Assembly: GCA_034667405.1 (NCBI GenBank)
Contig: JAXDJX010000012.1
Location: forward strand, 51,992-115,991
Length of the DNA: 64,000 bases
Origin: JANXVR01 sp034667405
GTDB lineage: Bacteria > Actinomycetota > UBA4738 > HRBIN12
Reading direction: 5' to 3'
Below the pieces are notes generated by a model, which saw only the letters and a list, made by a program, of their open reading frames with translations, made no database searches and had not been told where the DNA came from. The position numbers and the translations under genes were made by a program. Positions 8,682 to 16,396 of this stretch are shown here, in pieces (within the stretch, counting starts at the first letter, position 1; every line of letters begins with the position of its first letter).

Positions 8682-9520
8682 AGCTCGTCGTCACCGGGGC
8701 CGGCGGCGGGCTGGGCCGGGCGTTCCTCGCCCAGGTACCGGGGCACCATGACGTGCATCCCTTCACCCACTTGGACCTGGACATCGGGGACCACCATGCC
8801 GTCATGGCCACCATCGGAGCGCTGCGTCCCGACGCGATCTTGAACTTCGCCGCGTTCACCAAGGTCGATCAGAACGAGACGGAGCCCGATCGCGCGTTCC
8901 GAGACAACGCGCTGGGGCCGCAGAGCGTGGCCGTGGCGGCACGGGCCGCCGGCGCCGTTCTGGTCCATATCTCTACCGACTACGTCTTCGACGGCGCCAG
9001 ATCACGGCCCTACGACGAGACCGACACTCCGAATCCGCTGAGCGTCTACGGACGCGCCAAGCTCGCGGGGGAGGTGAACGTCCGCGCGGTGTTGCCGGAG
9101 CACTTCATCATCAGGACCGGGTACATCTTCGGCGGCGGCGACGATTACGTTTCCGCCGCCACGCAACGATTGCGGGACGGGGCCACCGCCGGCGGGCTGG
9201 AGGACCGATTCGGGAGCCCGACGTTCGTCGGACATCTTGCCGAGCGCATCCTTCCGTTGCTGCTCACGGGTCGGTTCGGCACCTATCACCTAGCGGGCTC
9301 CGAGCGTGCCTGCTGGTTCGAGGTACTCCAGCAGATCAAGCAGCTTGCGGGTCTCCCGGGAACGGTCGAACCGCAGAAGGCCTCCTACCTGGGGTTGCCG
9401 GCTCCGCGTCCCGTGAACTCGCCGCTCACCAGCGTGTATACCGAGCATCTGGGGATGCCGCCGATGCCGTCGCTCGAGTCCTCGCTGACGGCGTTCCTGA
9501 CCGCCACGAGCGCTGCGTGA
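8678..9520 (+). CDS. rmlD: dTDP-4-dehydrorhamnose reductase
   Basis: Last step of dTDP-L-rhamnose synthesis, an NAD(P)H-dependent reduction. The protein has 280 aa and a short-chain dehydrogenase fold: VTGAGGGLGR at the N-terminus, NFAAFTKVDQ near 60, STDYVFDG near 100 and the YGRAKLAGE Tyr/Lys catalytic segment near 125. Length and motifs match RfbD/RmlD. The ATGA overlap with rmlB makes translational coupling likely. A polysaccharide block containing rmlA, rmlB and rmlD without an obvious rmlC suggests the epimerase is encoded elsewhere. Confidence 0.88.
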   Translation: MKLVVTGAGGGLGRAFLAQVPGHHDVHPFTHLDLDIGDHHAVMATIGALRPDAILNFAAFTKVDQNETEPDRAFRDNALGPQSVAVAARAAGAVLVHISTDYVFDGARSRPYDETDTPNPLSVYGRAKLAGEVNVRAVLPEHFIIRTGYIFGGGDDYVSAATQRLRDGATAGGLEDRFGSPTFVGHLAERILPLLLTGRFGTYHLAGSERACWFEVLQQIKQLAGLPGTVEPQKASYLGLPAPRPVNSPLTSVYTEHLGMPPMPSLESSLTAFLTATSAA

Positions 9521-9549
9521 TCGGGTCCGGGAGCGGTCGGTTCGGATGC

Positions 9550-9555
9550 TAGGCT
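9550..9555 (+). promoter_or_regulatory. Possible -10 box (TAGGCT) before the 131-aa gene
   Basis: TAGGCT 11 nt before the ATG at 9567, in the 46-bp gap after rmlD. It would start a new short-leader transcript for the second half of the polysaccharide block. Confidence 0.4.
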
Positions 9556-9566
9556 GACCTGCAACG

Positions 9567-9962
9567 ATGGCCCCCAAACCCTTGGATGATGACGCCCGCG
9601 ACGCCCTTGCGCGAGAGCTGTATTGGGCGCAGGAACACGCCGCGAAGGGCAACATGGGCACGGGCGAAGTGCGTGACAGGCTCCGCGAGCTGGCGACGCA
9701 GATCCGGGCCGATGAGAAGGTTTTGATCCCCCTCGGGGAAGCCAACCTCATCGCCGCAGGGCGGGGACGGCGGTTCTTCAAGTACAAGCTGTTCCGGATG
9801 GCGCGACCCATCACCCGCCGATATGACCGCCTCACGGCCGACCACGCCGAGCTGAGCAAGGCGCTCGCAGACCGTCTCCTTGCCGTCGAGGCCGAACTCG
9901 AGGATCTTCGGCTCCTCCTCGTCGAGATGGGCGATGCGAACCGGCGAGGTCCAGCCGGGTGA
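9567..9962 (+). CDS. Uncharacterized 131-aa protein of the polysaccharide block
   Basis: Not recognised. The sequence is strongly charged and has no signal peptide or membrane span. Residues 1-55 are helical in pattern and acidic/basic mixed. A basic stretch, GRGRRFFKYKLFRMARPITR (about 66-85), precedes a heptad-like C-terminal helix rich in Leu, Ala and Glu (about 88-120), which is probably a coiled coil. The stop overlaps the GTG of the next glycosyltransferase (GTGA, 9959-9962), so the two are probably coupled. An adaptor that positions a glycosyltransferase at the membrane through the basic patch would fit, but this is speculation. Confidence 0.6.
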   Translation: MAPKPLDDDARDALARELYWAQEHAAKGNMGTGEVRDRLRELATQIRADEKVLIPLGEANLIAAGRGRRFFKYKLFRMARPITRRYDRLTADHAELSKALADRLLAVEAELEDLRLLLVEMGDANRRGPAG

Positions 9963-11011
9963 GGATCGCGGTCCTGCATCCGCAGGCCGCGTTCGTGCGT
10001 GGGGGAGCGGAGGCGCACGCGCAGGCCTTGGTCCGGGCGCTTCAGGACGCCGGCCATGAAGCAGACCTGGTCACCATCGCGTGGCAGTGGTTCCCGCCGG
10101 TGCGGCTCGCGCACAACATGGCTATCTGGCGGAGTTTCGACATCGCCGAGTCCAACGGTTTGACGGTGGACGCCGTCATCGCCCTGAAGTTCCCCGCCTA
10201 CCTGGTCCGTCACGAACGCAAGATCGTCTGGCTCATCCACCAGCACCGGACCGCCTACGACCTCTGGGACCATCCGGAGTTCTCCGATCTCGCCCGGATG
10301 GACCAAGGACCGGCTATCCGCGACATGATCGTGAACTCCGACCGCGTGGCGCTGGACGAGGCCACGCATATCTTCACCAACTCGGCGAACGTGAAACGAC
10401 GGTTGTGGGAGTCGCTCCGGATCGAGGGGGAGGTCCTCTACCACCCGTCCGATACCACCATGACGCTCATGAACGCGCACCCTGGTCCCTACGGCGATCA
10501 CGTCTTCTTCCCAAGTCGCTTCGAGCCCGTCAAGCGACAGTCCCTGGCGATCGAGGCGATGCGCCATGTCCGTTCGCCGGCATCGCTGGTCCTGGTCGGA
10601 CGAGGTCCCGACGAAGCGATGCTTCGTGCGCTGATCGATCAACACGGACTCAATGACCGCGTGCGGCTGGAGATCGGCGTCACGGACGAGCGGCTCCAGG
10701 AGTTGTATCTGACCGCGCTCGCGGTCCTGTATCCATCGTTCGACGAGGACTACGGCTACGTGACCATCGAAGGCATGGCAGCCGAACGTCCGGTCATCAC
10801 CTGTAGCGACAGCGGCGGCCCGCTCGAGTTCGTGACGGATGGAGAGACCGGCCTGGTGACGGCGCCTGAGCCGGGGGCGATCGCGAGTGCGATCGACCGG
10901 CTTCATGCGGATCGAACGTTGGCCGCCCGGCTAGGTCCTGCCGGCAGGGCTCGCGTTCGCGAGGTCGTCCCGGGCTGGCCCGAGGTCGTCGAACGGTTGC
11001 TGCAGCCATGA
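9959..11011 (+). CDS. Glycosyltransferase family 4
   Basis: GT-B glycosyltransferase of 350 aa. The N-terminus MRIAVLHPQAAFVRGGAEAH has the GG-x-E/H acceptor-loop pattern. The C-terminal domain has FFPSRFEPVKRQ, VGRGPDEAMLRALI and YPSFDEDYGYVTIEGMA, where the E-x7-E motif is partly kept. It starts with GTG, overlapping the preceding stop, and ends ATGA over the next gene, so three genes (9567-11814) are tightly coupled. The sugar specificity is unknown. Its neighbours are an unknown protein on each side and then an ABC polysaccharide exporter. Confidence 0.87.
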   Translation: MRIAVLHPQAAFVRGGAEAHAQALVRALQDAGHEADLVTIAWQWFPPVRLAHNMAIWRSFDIAESNGLTVDAVIALKFPAYLVRHERKIVWLIHQHRTAYDLWDHPEFSDLARMDQGPAIRDMIVNSDRVALDEATHIFTNSANVKRRLWESLRIEGEVLYHPSDTTMTLMNAHPGPYGDHVFFPSRFEPVKRQSLAIEAMRHVRSPASLVLVGRGPDEAMLRALIDQHGLNDRVRLEIGVTDERLQELYLTALAVLYPSFDEDYGYVTIEGMAAERPVITCSDSGGPLEFVTDGETGLVTAPEPGAIASAIDRLHADRTLAARLGPAGRARVREVVPGWPEVVERLLQP

Positions 11012-11814
11012 GCCTGCGCGAGCTGGCCGTCCGGTTCGTTCCGCGGCACACGCGGCTCGGCCGGGTCGCGTGGAGTGGGGGGCGTCGATTCTTCGGGCCG
11101 AAGATCCTGGTGCCGGGCACGCTGGGCGATCTCCTCTTGTTGGTCCCCCCCGAGCGCCTCACCGCGGAGGCACTGCGCGAAGCGGGGTTCCCGACGACAA
11201 CGAGGATCGACCAGTCCTGGCCGGTGAAGCCCGCAGACGTACACCGTTCGCACGGCTTTCACCTCTGCGTCATCGAGATCGGCGATGACCCGAGCCTCTA
11301 CCTGAACGCCTACCGCGCCGCGTTCGTGGAGTCGTGCTTCATCCTCCTGGATGTGCGCGATATCTCGCCGCTGATCTGGCGGCTCCGCGGGTTGGGGGAC
11401 CCCCTTGGCTATCGCGCAGCCCATCTCGCGCGAGACGCGCAGGATCGCCTGGGTCACGAGCTGAGCGATGTCGAGCGATTCGGTCGTGCCTCCGTGGCCC
11501 ATCTGGTGCGTCGGGCGAAGTTCCTCGTCGTGCCGGGTCCCGATCCAGCGGACCAACTCCGGGCGCTGGGATGCCTCACCCCGATCGCCGTGATCCCCCC
11601 CGGTCCCGACGGCCGGTCCGCGCTGGCGGCGACCATCCAAGGCGCCGTCACCATGGTGAAGGATCCCGCCCACGCCGCGCTCGAGCTCTGGGCGGGCGCG
11701 CTGGCCGACATGGGGATGGACCCCGCAGACCTGGATGGATCCACGGTGCTCTCCTACCTCCGAGCCATGAACGGCTTCAAAGGAACACCATCGAACCTTC
11801 AAGGTCAGGCCTGA
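11008..11814 (+). CDS. Uncharacterized 268-aa protein beside the polysaccharide exporter
   Basis: Not recognised. No signal peptide or clear membrane span is seen. Possible alpha/beta character: VPGTLGDLLLLVPP (about 35-48), HLCVIEIGDD (about 85-94) and FLVVPGPDPADQLRALG (about 172-188) look like strand-loop-helix units. The C-terminal third is helical (AALELWAGALADMGMD). Its start overlaps the glycosyltransferase stop (ATGA), and the ABC exporter permease follows after a 36-bp gap with a TAAACT box. The position suggests a role in assembling, capping or length control of the exported glycan (inference only). Codon use and composition match the neighbours, so it does not look recently acquired. 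Confidence 0.6.
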   Translation: MSLRELAVRFVPRHTRLGRVAWSGGRRFFGPKILVPGTLGDLLLLVPPERLTAEALREAGFPTTTRIDQSWPVKPADVHRSHGFHLCVIEIGDDPSLYLNAYRAAFVESCFILLDVRDISPLIWRLRGLGDPLGYRAAHLARDAQDRLGHELSDVERFGRASVAHLVRRAKFLVVPGPDPADQLRALGCLTPIAVIPPGPDGRSALAATIQGAVTMVKDPAHAALELWAGALADMGMDPADLDGSTVLSYLRAMNGFKGTPSNLQGQA

Positions 11815-11823
11815 CCCGGTTGC

Positions 11824-11829
11824 TAAACT
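11824..11829 (+). promoter_or_regulatory. Possible -10 box (TAAACT) of the exporter genes
   Basis: TAAACT is the most AT-rich hexamer in the 36-bp gap and lies 21 nt before the GTG at 11851. Confidence 0.35.
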
Positions 11830-11850
11830 CGTGCGAACGCGCTGACCTGC

Positions 11851-12807
11851 GTGTTCGCGACCCGTAGGAGCTCCGCTATCGCCATCGCGCAGAACGTCAC
11901 CGAACGCACATCCGAGCCACCCAGACTGCACGTCATCCGGCGCGTCCGTGAACTGTACGGCTACCGCGAGATCCTCCTGAACCTGGTTCGCAAGGAACTG
12001 AAGGTGAAGTACACGGCGTCGGTTCTGGGCGCGGTGTGGTCCCTGCTCAACCCGGTTGTGTTCCTCATCGTGTTCACGTTCGTCGTCATCGTGACGGGTA
12101 ACAACATCCCGCATTTCCCGGTGTTCCTGCTCTCGGGGCTCCTGGCATGGAACATGTTCTCTGTCTCGCTCGCCCAGGGGGCGCGCGCGGTGTTGGACAA
12201 CGCCAACCTGGTGAAGAAGGTCTACTTCCCACGCGAATTGCTCCCGATGGCGGCTATCGGCGTCTCGCTCGTGGACTTCGTGTTGCAGTCGGCAGTGCTC
12301 CTGCTCTTCATGCTCGCCAGCCGGTTCCCCTTCCAGTTCGGGGGCTTGGCCCTCTATCCGATCGCGTTCGCCACGTTGCTCGTCTTCACTACCGCAGTCA
12401 CGTTCTGGGTGTCGGCGCTCAACGTGCGGTATCGCGATGTTCAGCATCTGGTGAACCTGGGGCTCCTCGTGTGGTTCTGGTTCACGCCGATCGTCTACTC
12501 CGCCTACCTGGTGCAGAACTACTTCGTGAACGGCAACCCCGGCGATAACGCGGTGATCCCGCATCCGGCCGTGTGGTTCGGATACCTCTTGAACCCCTTG
12601 GCCACGATCGTCATGAGCTTCCAGCGCGCGCTGTACGGCGTCCATCCCGTCACGGACTCGGGTCACGTTCACACCGTGCTTCCGGATGTGAGCGTTCTCT
12701 GGCTGGTCGAGCTCCTCGGGATCGCGCTCGTCGCGTCGCTCATCCTCCTGCGGATCACGTGGGGGCAGTTCTTCCGGCTCTCCGGCGACTTCGCCGAGGA
12801 GCTGTAG
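11851..12807 (+). CDS. ABC-2 type polysaccharide exporter permease (Wzm/TagG-like)
   Basis: Membrane half of an ABC exporter for lipid-linked glycans. In 318 aa there are six predicted spans after a cytosolic N-terminus. The amphipathic lead RELYGYREILLNLVRKELK and the first-span YTASVLGAVWSLLNPV are hallmarks of ABC-2 permeases of the Wzm/TagG/RfbD class. The start is uncertain: GTG at 11851 is the conventional choice, but a perfect AGGAG (11866-11870) sits 7 nt before an in-frame ATC at 11878. The ATPase gene follows without a gap, so both subunits come from one message. Confidence 0.9.
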   Translation: MFATRRSSAIAIAQNVTERTSEPPRLHVIRRVRELYGYREILLNLVRKELKVKYTASVLGAVWSLLNPVVFLIVFTFVVIVTGNNIPHFPVFLLSGLLAWNMFSVSLAQGARAVLDNANLVKKVYFPRELLPMAAIGVSLVDFVLQSAVLLLFMLASRFPFQFGGLALYPIAFATLLVFTTAVTFWVSALNVRYRDVQHLVNLGLLVWFWFTPIVYSAYLVQNYFVNGNPGDNAVIPHPAVWFGYLLNPLATIVMSFQRALYGVHPVTDSGHVHTVLPDVSVLWLVELLGIALVASLILLRITWGQFFRLSGDFAEEL

Positions 12808-13983
12808 ATGGCCGCCGCGATCGAGGTGCAGGACATCTCGAAGGTCTTCCGCCTCTACAAGGAGAAGCCGGGCTCCCTCAAGGCGCGTCTCCTTTCCGGC
12901 CGCACACGCGCCGAGGATTTCTGGGCGCTGAAGGACGTGACGTTCGATGTTCCGCAGGGGAAGTCCGTCGCGCTGATCGGCCACAACGGGTCGGGAAAGA
13001 CCACGCTCCTGAAGTGCATCGCCGGGATCTTGCGTCCGACCCACGGCAGCATCCGCCAACGCGGTCGCATCGCCGCGCTGCTGGAACTCGGGGCAGGGTT
13101 CCACCCGGAACTCACGGGGCGCGAAAACGTCTACCTCAATGCTGCGTTCCTGGGTCTCAACCGCAAGGACACCGACAAGGTGTACGACGACATCGTCTCT
13201 TTCGCCGAGCTCGGCGATTTCATGGACACACAGGTGAAGTTCTATTCGTCGGGGATGTTGGTACGTCTGGGGTTCGCGGTCGCCGTGCACGTCGACCCCG
13301 ACATCCTGCTGATCGACGAGGTGCTTGCGGTGGGCGACGAGGCGTTCCAAGCGCGCTGCCTGGAGCGCGTCGCGCAGTTCCAGCGTGACGGACGCACCAT
13401 CGTGCTGGTCACCCACGCGCTCGACACGGTCCGACAGATCTGCGACGAGGCCGTGATGCTCGACCACGGCACCGTCTACAAGATGGGCCATCCCGACGAA
13501 GTGGTTCGCGAACTGCGCCTGAAGATCCTCCACAAGGATCTGGACTACGCCACGGAAGAAGGATCCAAGGAGGTCGAGATCGTCGGTGCCGAACTCATCC
13601 GTGCCTCGGGTGCCACGGACGGCCCGGTCCAGCCGGGCGAATCGCTCACCATCCAGGTCGACCTCAAAGCGAACGTGCCCATCGACGATCCAGTGGTGTC
13701 CTTCGCCCTGCACGACGGCACGAACCGCTACGTCTTCGGCGGCGACACGGTTTCCGAGCAGATCTCGCTCGGACGCTTCGACGGTAAGAAGCGCGTTGCC
13801 TTCCACCTGAGATTTATGCCCCTGGTGCAAGGCCGGTACTGGGTGACGCTCGGGGTCCATGGTCGTGACGTCAGCCGCGTCTACCACGTGCAGGATCAGC
13901 GGTATTCCTTCGAGGTCCAGCAGTCCGGCGAACGCAGGGATCAGGTGTTCATCGCGATGGACACCGAGGTCGAAGATCTGTGA
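12808..13983 (+). CDS. ABC exporter ATPase with Wzt C-terminal carbohydrate-binding domain
   Basis: ATPase partner of the preceding permease. In 391 aa the N-terminal nucleotide-binding domain has Walker A GHNGSGKT (about 58-65), the signature YSSGMLVRLGFA (about 146-157) and Walker B ILLIDEVLAVGDE (about 167-179). A C-terminal beta-sandwich of the Wzt type (about 250-391) is the part that, in O-antigen exporters, recognises the terminal modification of the finished chain. Its presence predicts a chain-terminated polymer made fully in the cytoplasm and exported afterwards. The ATG abuts the permease stop. Confidence 0.92.
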   Translation: MAAAIEVQDISKVFRLYKEKPGSLKARLLSGRTRAEDFWALKDVTFDVPQGKSVALIGHNGSGKTTLLKCIAGILRPTHGSIRQRGRIAALLELGAGFHPELTGRENVYLNAAFLGLNRKDTDKVYDDIVSFAELGDFMDTQVKFYSSGMLVRLGFAVAVHVDPDILLIDEVLAVGDEAFQARCLERVAQFQRDGRTIVLVTHALDTVRQICDEAVMLDHGTVYKMGHPDEVVRELRLKILHKDLDYATEEGSKEVEIVGAELIRASGATDGPVQPGESLTIQVDLKANVPIDDPVVSFALHDGTNRYVFGGDTVSEQISLGRFDGKKRVAFHLRFMPLVQGRYWVTLGVHGRDVSRVYHVQDQRYSFEVQQSGERRDQVFIAMDTEVEDL

Positions 13984-14039
13984 ACGCCCCCGCCCCGCCC
14001 TCGGCCGCGCCCCTGCCAACCCATAAGAAAGGCGAACCC

Positions 14040-14411
14040 ATGAACCTGGTCCTCATCCTCATCTCCGTCTGCCTGGCCGGCGTGGCGCAGGTCACGCTCA
14101 AGGTGGGCGTCGACCGCGCCACGAAGGCCGGCGGTGGGGGACATATCGCGATCGGTGCCGGCGGCCTCAAGGATCTCGCCCTTTCCCCGGTCGTGTGGGG
14201 AGGGCTCGCCGTGTTCGGGATCTCCGCGATCGTGTGGCTGTTCGCGCTCTCCCGTGTCGACCTCTCGTTCGCCTATCCGTTCGCGGCGCTCGGGTACGTG
14301 ATCATCGTGCTCGCCTCCCTGACGGTGCTGCACGAATCCGTACCGCCACTGCGGTGGGCGGGCGTCGCGCTCATCATCACCGGGATCATCCTGGTCGCCC
14401 GTACCGCATGA
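14040..14411 (+). CDS. Small EamA/SMR-like membrane protein
   Basis: Four-span membrane protein of 123 aa that resembles small multidrug-resistance/ArnE-ArnF-type half transporters. Features are LILISVCLAGVAQVTLK at the N-terminus with a buried Gln/Lys, LSRVDLSFAYPFAALGYV in span 3 and a C-terminal span with GVALIITGIILVA. The ATG at 14040 is preferred because it has an AGAAAGG ribosome site and begins at the first span; a GTG at 13980 overlapping the previous stop would add a Pro/Ala-rich tail. It lies between the ABC ATPase and a GT2, a setting where such proteins often flip polyprenyl-phosphate sugars (inference). Confidence 0.75.
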   Translation: MNLVLILISVCLAGVAQVTLKVGVDRATKAGGGGHIAIGAGGLKDLALSPVVWGGLAVFGISAIVWLFALSRVDLSFAYPFAALGYVIIVLASLTVLHESVPPLRWAGVALIITGIILVARTA

Positions 14412-15277
14412 ACCAACCTGCAGGCGCAGAACTCGCCATCGTCATCGTCAACTACAACACTCGCGGGTACCTGGAGCGGTGCCTGGCGTCGCTTGAGGCA
14501 CATCGAGGCGAGATCACAACCGACGTCCTGGTCATCGACAATGCCTCGCGCGACGGCTCGCACCTTCGAGCGGTGGCCGCGCATCCATGGGCGCGCTTGA
14601 TCGAGAACCCCCGGAACATCTACCTGTCACCGGCGTGGAACCAGGGCATCCGTGAGACCGACGCCCCCTACGTGCTTCTGCTCAACCCCGACGCTGAGAT
14701 GCTGCACGGCACCTTGGCCGATTACGTCGTCGTCGCTCGTGAGCATCCCCGTGCGGGGATCGTCGGCCCCGCGATCCGCAATCCCGACGGCACGATGTAC
14801 CCGAGCGGCCGCCCTCTTCCCAGCGTTGCCGACGCGGTAGGTCATGCGTTCCTCTCTCCGTTCGCCCCCGCGAATCCGTTCACCCGCCGCTACCACATGG
14901 AAGGATGGGACCGAAAGAGCGAACGAACCGTGGACTGGGTGAGCGGGGCCTGCATGCTGATGCCGCGCGCGGCTCTCGAAGCAGTGGGGGCGTTCGACGA
15001 GGGGTTCCCGTTGTACGCCGAGGAGTTGGATATGGCGACGCGTCTTCGCGGCGCGGGATGGTCCGTCCTGTTCACGCCGAAGGTGGAGATCATCCACGCG
15101 CTGGGGGTGTCGACGGGGCGGTCGCGCCGCATGAGCCGGATGCACTCCAGGTCGATCTTCCGGTATTACCGTAAGCACCGGGCCGGTGGGTGGCGGAAGG
15201 TGACGGTACCGTTCGCCTGGGCCGCGCTCACGCTGCGGGCAGAGATCGACTGGCTGAAGGGGAGGTTCGTTCGGTGA
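14408..15277 (+). CDS. Glycosyltransferase family 2 (rhamnosyltransferase-like)
   Basis: Inverting GT-A enzyme of 289 aa. Motifs are IVIVNYNTRGYLERCLAS at the N-terminus, VIDNASRDGS (nucleotide-binding Asp), LLLNPDAEM (DxD-like metal site), a GACMLMPRAALEAVGAFDE acceptor segment and the catalytic-base region YAEELDMATRLRGAGW. This pattern is typical of wbbL-like rhamnosyltransferases, which transfer rhamnose to lipid-linked GlcNAc in mycobacteria, but the exact reaction is not shown. The start overlaps the upstream stop (ATGA), and the stop overlaps the pyrophosphorylase start (TGATG). Confidence 0.88.
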   Translation: MNQPAGAELAIVIVNYNTRGYLERCLASLEAHRGEITTDVLVIDNASRDGSHLRAVAAHPWARLIENPRNIYLSPAWNQGIRETDAPYVLLLNPDAEMLHGTLADYVVVAREHPRAGIVGPAIRNPDGTMYPSGRPLPSVADAVGHAFLSPFAPANPFTRRYHMEGWDRKSERTVDWVSGACMLMPRAALEAVGAFDEGFPLYAEELDMATRLRGAGWSVLFTPKVEIIHALGVSTGRSRRMSRMHSRSIFRYYRKHRAGGWRKVTVPFAWAALTLRAEIDWLKGRFVR

Positions 15278-16296
15278 TGAAGGCCGTCGTGCTGGTGGGG
15301 GGAGAGGGAACGCGGCTGCGTCCGCTGACCGAGACCATGCCGAAGCCCTTGCTGCCGCTGATGGACCGGCCTTCGTTGGCGCACGTCCTGGATCATCTGG
15401 GCCGTCACGGCGTCGAGGAGGTCGTGCTCTCAAGTCCGTACCTGGAGGAGACGTTCGGTCCCTTCATCGAGTCGCGGCACGGCCACCCCCGCGTGATCTG
15501 GATCACAGAGGCCGAGCCATTGGGGACGGGCGGCGCGATCGTCAACGCGCTTGACCACCTCGGCACGGAGCCCTTCTTCGCACTCAACGGCGACATCCTC
15601 ACCGATCTCGACCTGACAACGATGCTGGCCCAGCACCGCGAGCACGGCGCTGCGGCGACGATCGCGCTGCATCGTGTGGAGGACGCACGCGCATTCGGTC
15701 TGGTGATCACCGAGCCGGATGGACGGGTGCGGGAGTTCCGTGAGAAGCCCGCCGAACTCATCCCGGGTGACATCAACGCCGGCACCTACCTCATCGACCC
15801 GGTTGCACTCGGGCAGTGGAAACCGGGCGTGGCCGCTTCCATAGAACGCGAGATCTTCCCCGCGGTCATCGCCTCGGGGCAACCCGTCTTCGGGTTCGCC
15901 TCCGACGCGTATTGGCTGGACCTGGGGACCCCGCAGAATTACCTCCAAGCGCATTTCGACATGCTCGAAGGAAAGGTGCACGACGTGACCTACAGCGCCC
16001 CGTGGATGGGCCAGGACGCCGATGTCGATCTCCGCGCGCATCTGGGCCGATGGGTCGCGATCGGACCGGGTGCGAAGGTTGGTGCCGACGCGCAGATCGA
16101 CGATTCGGTGTTGCTCCCTGGCGCGCGCGTCCTTCCGGGTGCCCGCGTCCTTCGCAGCGTGATCGGCTTCGGCGCAGAGGTCGGTGAGGGCGCCACGGTC
16201 GAGGATTCGGTTCTCGGTGAACGCGCGGTCGTGCCGGGTGACCTTGCGCTGCAAGGAGAACGGGTCGCATCGAACACCACTCACCGCCCGGCCTGA
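15277..16296 (+). CDS. Sugar-nucleotide pyrophosphorylase (mannose-1-phosphate guanylyltransferase-like)
   Basis: Nucleotidyltransferase of 339 aa making an activated sugar, most likely GDP-mannose. The N-terminus MKAVVLVGGEGTRLRPLTET holds the GGxGTRL-x-PLT signature. FFALNGDIL holds a metal-binding Asp, FREKPAE the sugar-phosphate lysine, and the C-terminus (about 255-335) is a left-handed beta-helix with hexapeptide repeats. It differs from rmlA of this window by the PKPLLPL motif, which is common in GDP-mannose pyrophosphorylases. The manB gene at 32 kb would supply its substrate. ADP- or UDP-glucose synthesis cannot be excluded. A GTG one codon earlier is an alternative start. Confidence 0.83.
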   Translation: MKAVVLVGGEGTRLRPLTETMPKPLLPLMDRPSLAHVLDHLGRHGVEEVVLSSPYLEETFGPFIESRHGHPRVIWITEAEPLGTGGAIVNALDHLGTEPFFALNGDILTDLDLTTMLAQHREHGAAATIALHRVEDARAFGLVITEPDGRVREFREKPAELIPGDINAGTYLIDPVALGQWKPGVAASIEREIFPAVIASGQPVFGFASDAYWLDLGTPQNYLQAHFDMLEGKVHDVTYSAPWMGQDADVDLRAHLGRWVAIGPGAKVGADAQIDDSVLLPGARVLPGARVLRSVIGFGAEVGEGATVEDSVLGERAVVPGDLALQGERVASNTTHRPA

Positions 16297-16322
16297 CATC
16301 CCCCGAACGGCCCCCTTGCCGC

Positions 16323-16340
16323 CGGAACCCTTCGGTTCCG
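16323..16340 (+). terminator. Hairpin after the polysaccharide block
   Basis: A perfect 7-bp stem (CGGAACC / GGTTCCG) with a CTTC loop lies 27 nt after the pyrophosphorylase stop. There is no T-run behind it, so it is either an intrinsic terminator of the GC-rich type or an RNA-stabilising hairpin. Confidence 0.5.
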
Positions 16341-16360
16341 AGCGGGCTGAGCCGATGTGG

Positions 16361-16366
16361 TAGCGT
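16361..16366 (+). promoter_or_regulatory. -10 box (TAGCGT) of the SpoIID/LGFP gene
   Basis: TAGCGT 30 nt before the ATG at 16397, giving a leader of roughly 24 nt. No clear -35 element is seen. Confidence 0.4.
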
Positions 16367-16396
16367 GCGAAGCCCGACCGGGGAACCCTTCTTCTT

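Noticed and set aside
10903..14019. Very long open frame on the minus strand opposite the glycosyltransferase and exporter genes
   Set aside because: Antisense shadow of high-GC coding DNA; low-complexity His/Arg/Glu-rich translation without any family motif, while the plus strand encodes clear enzymes.
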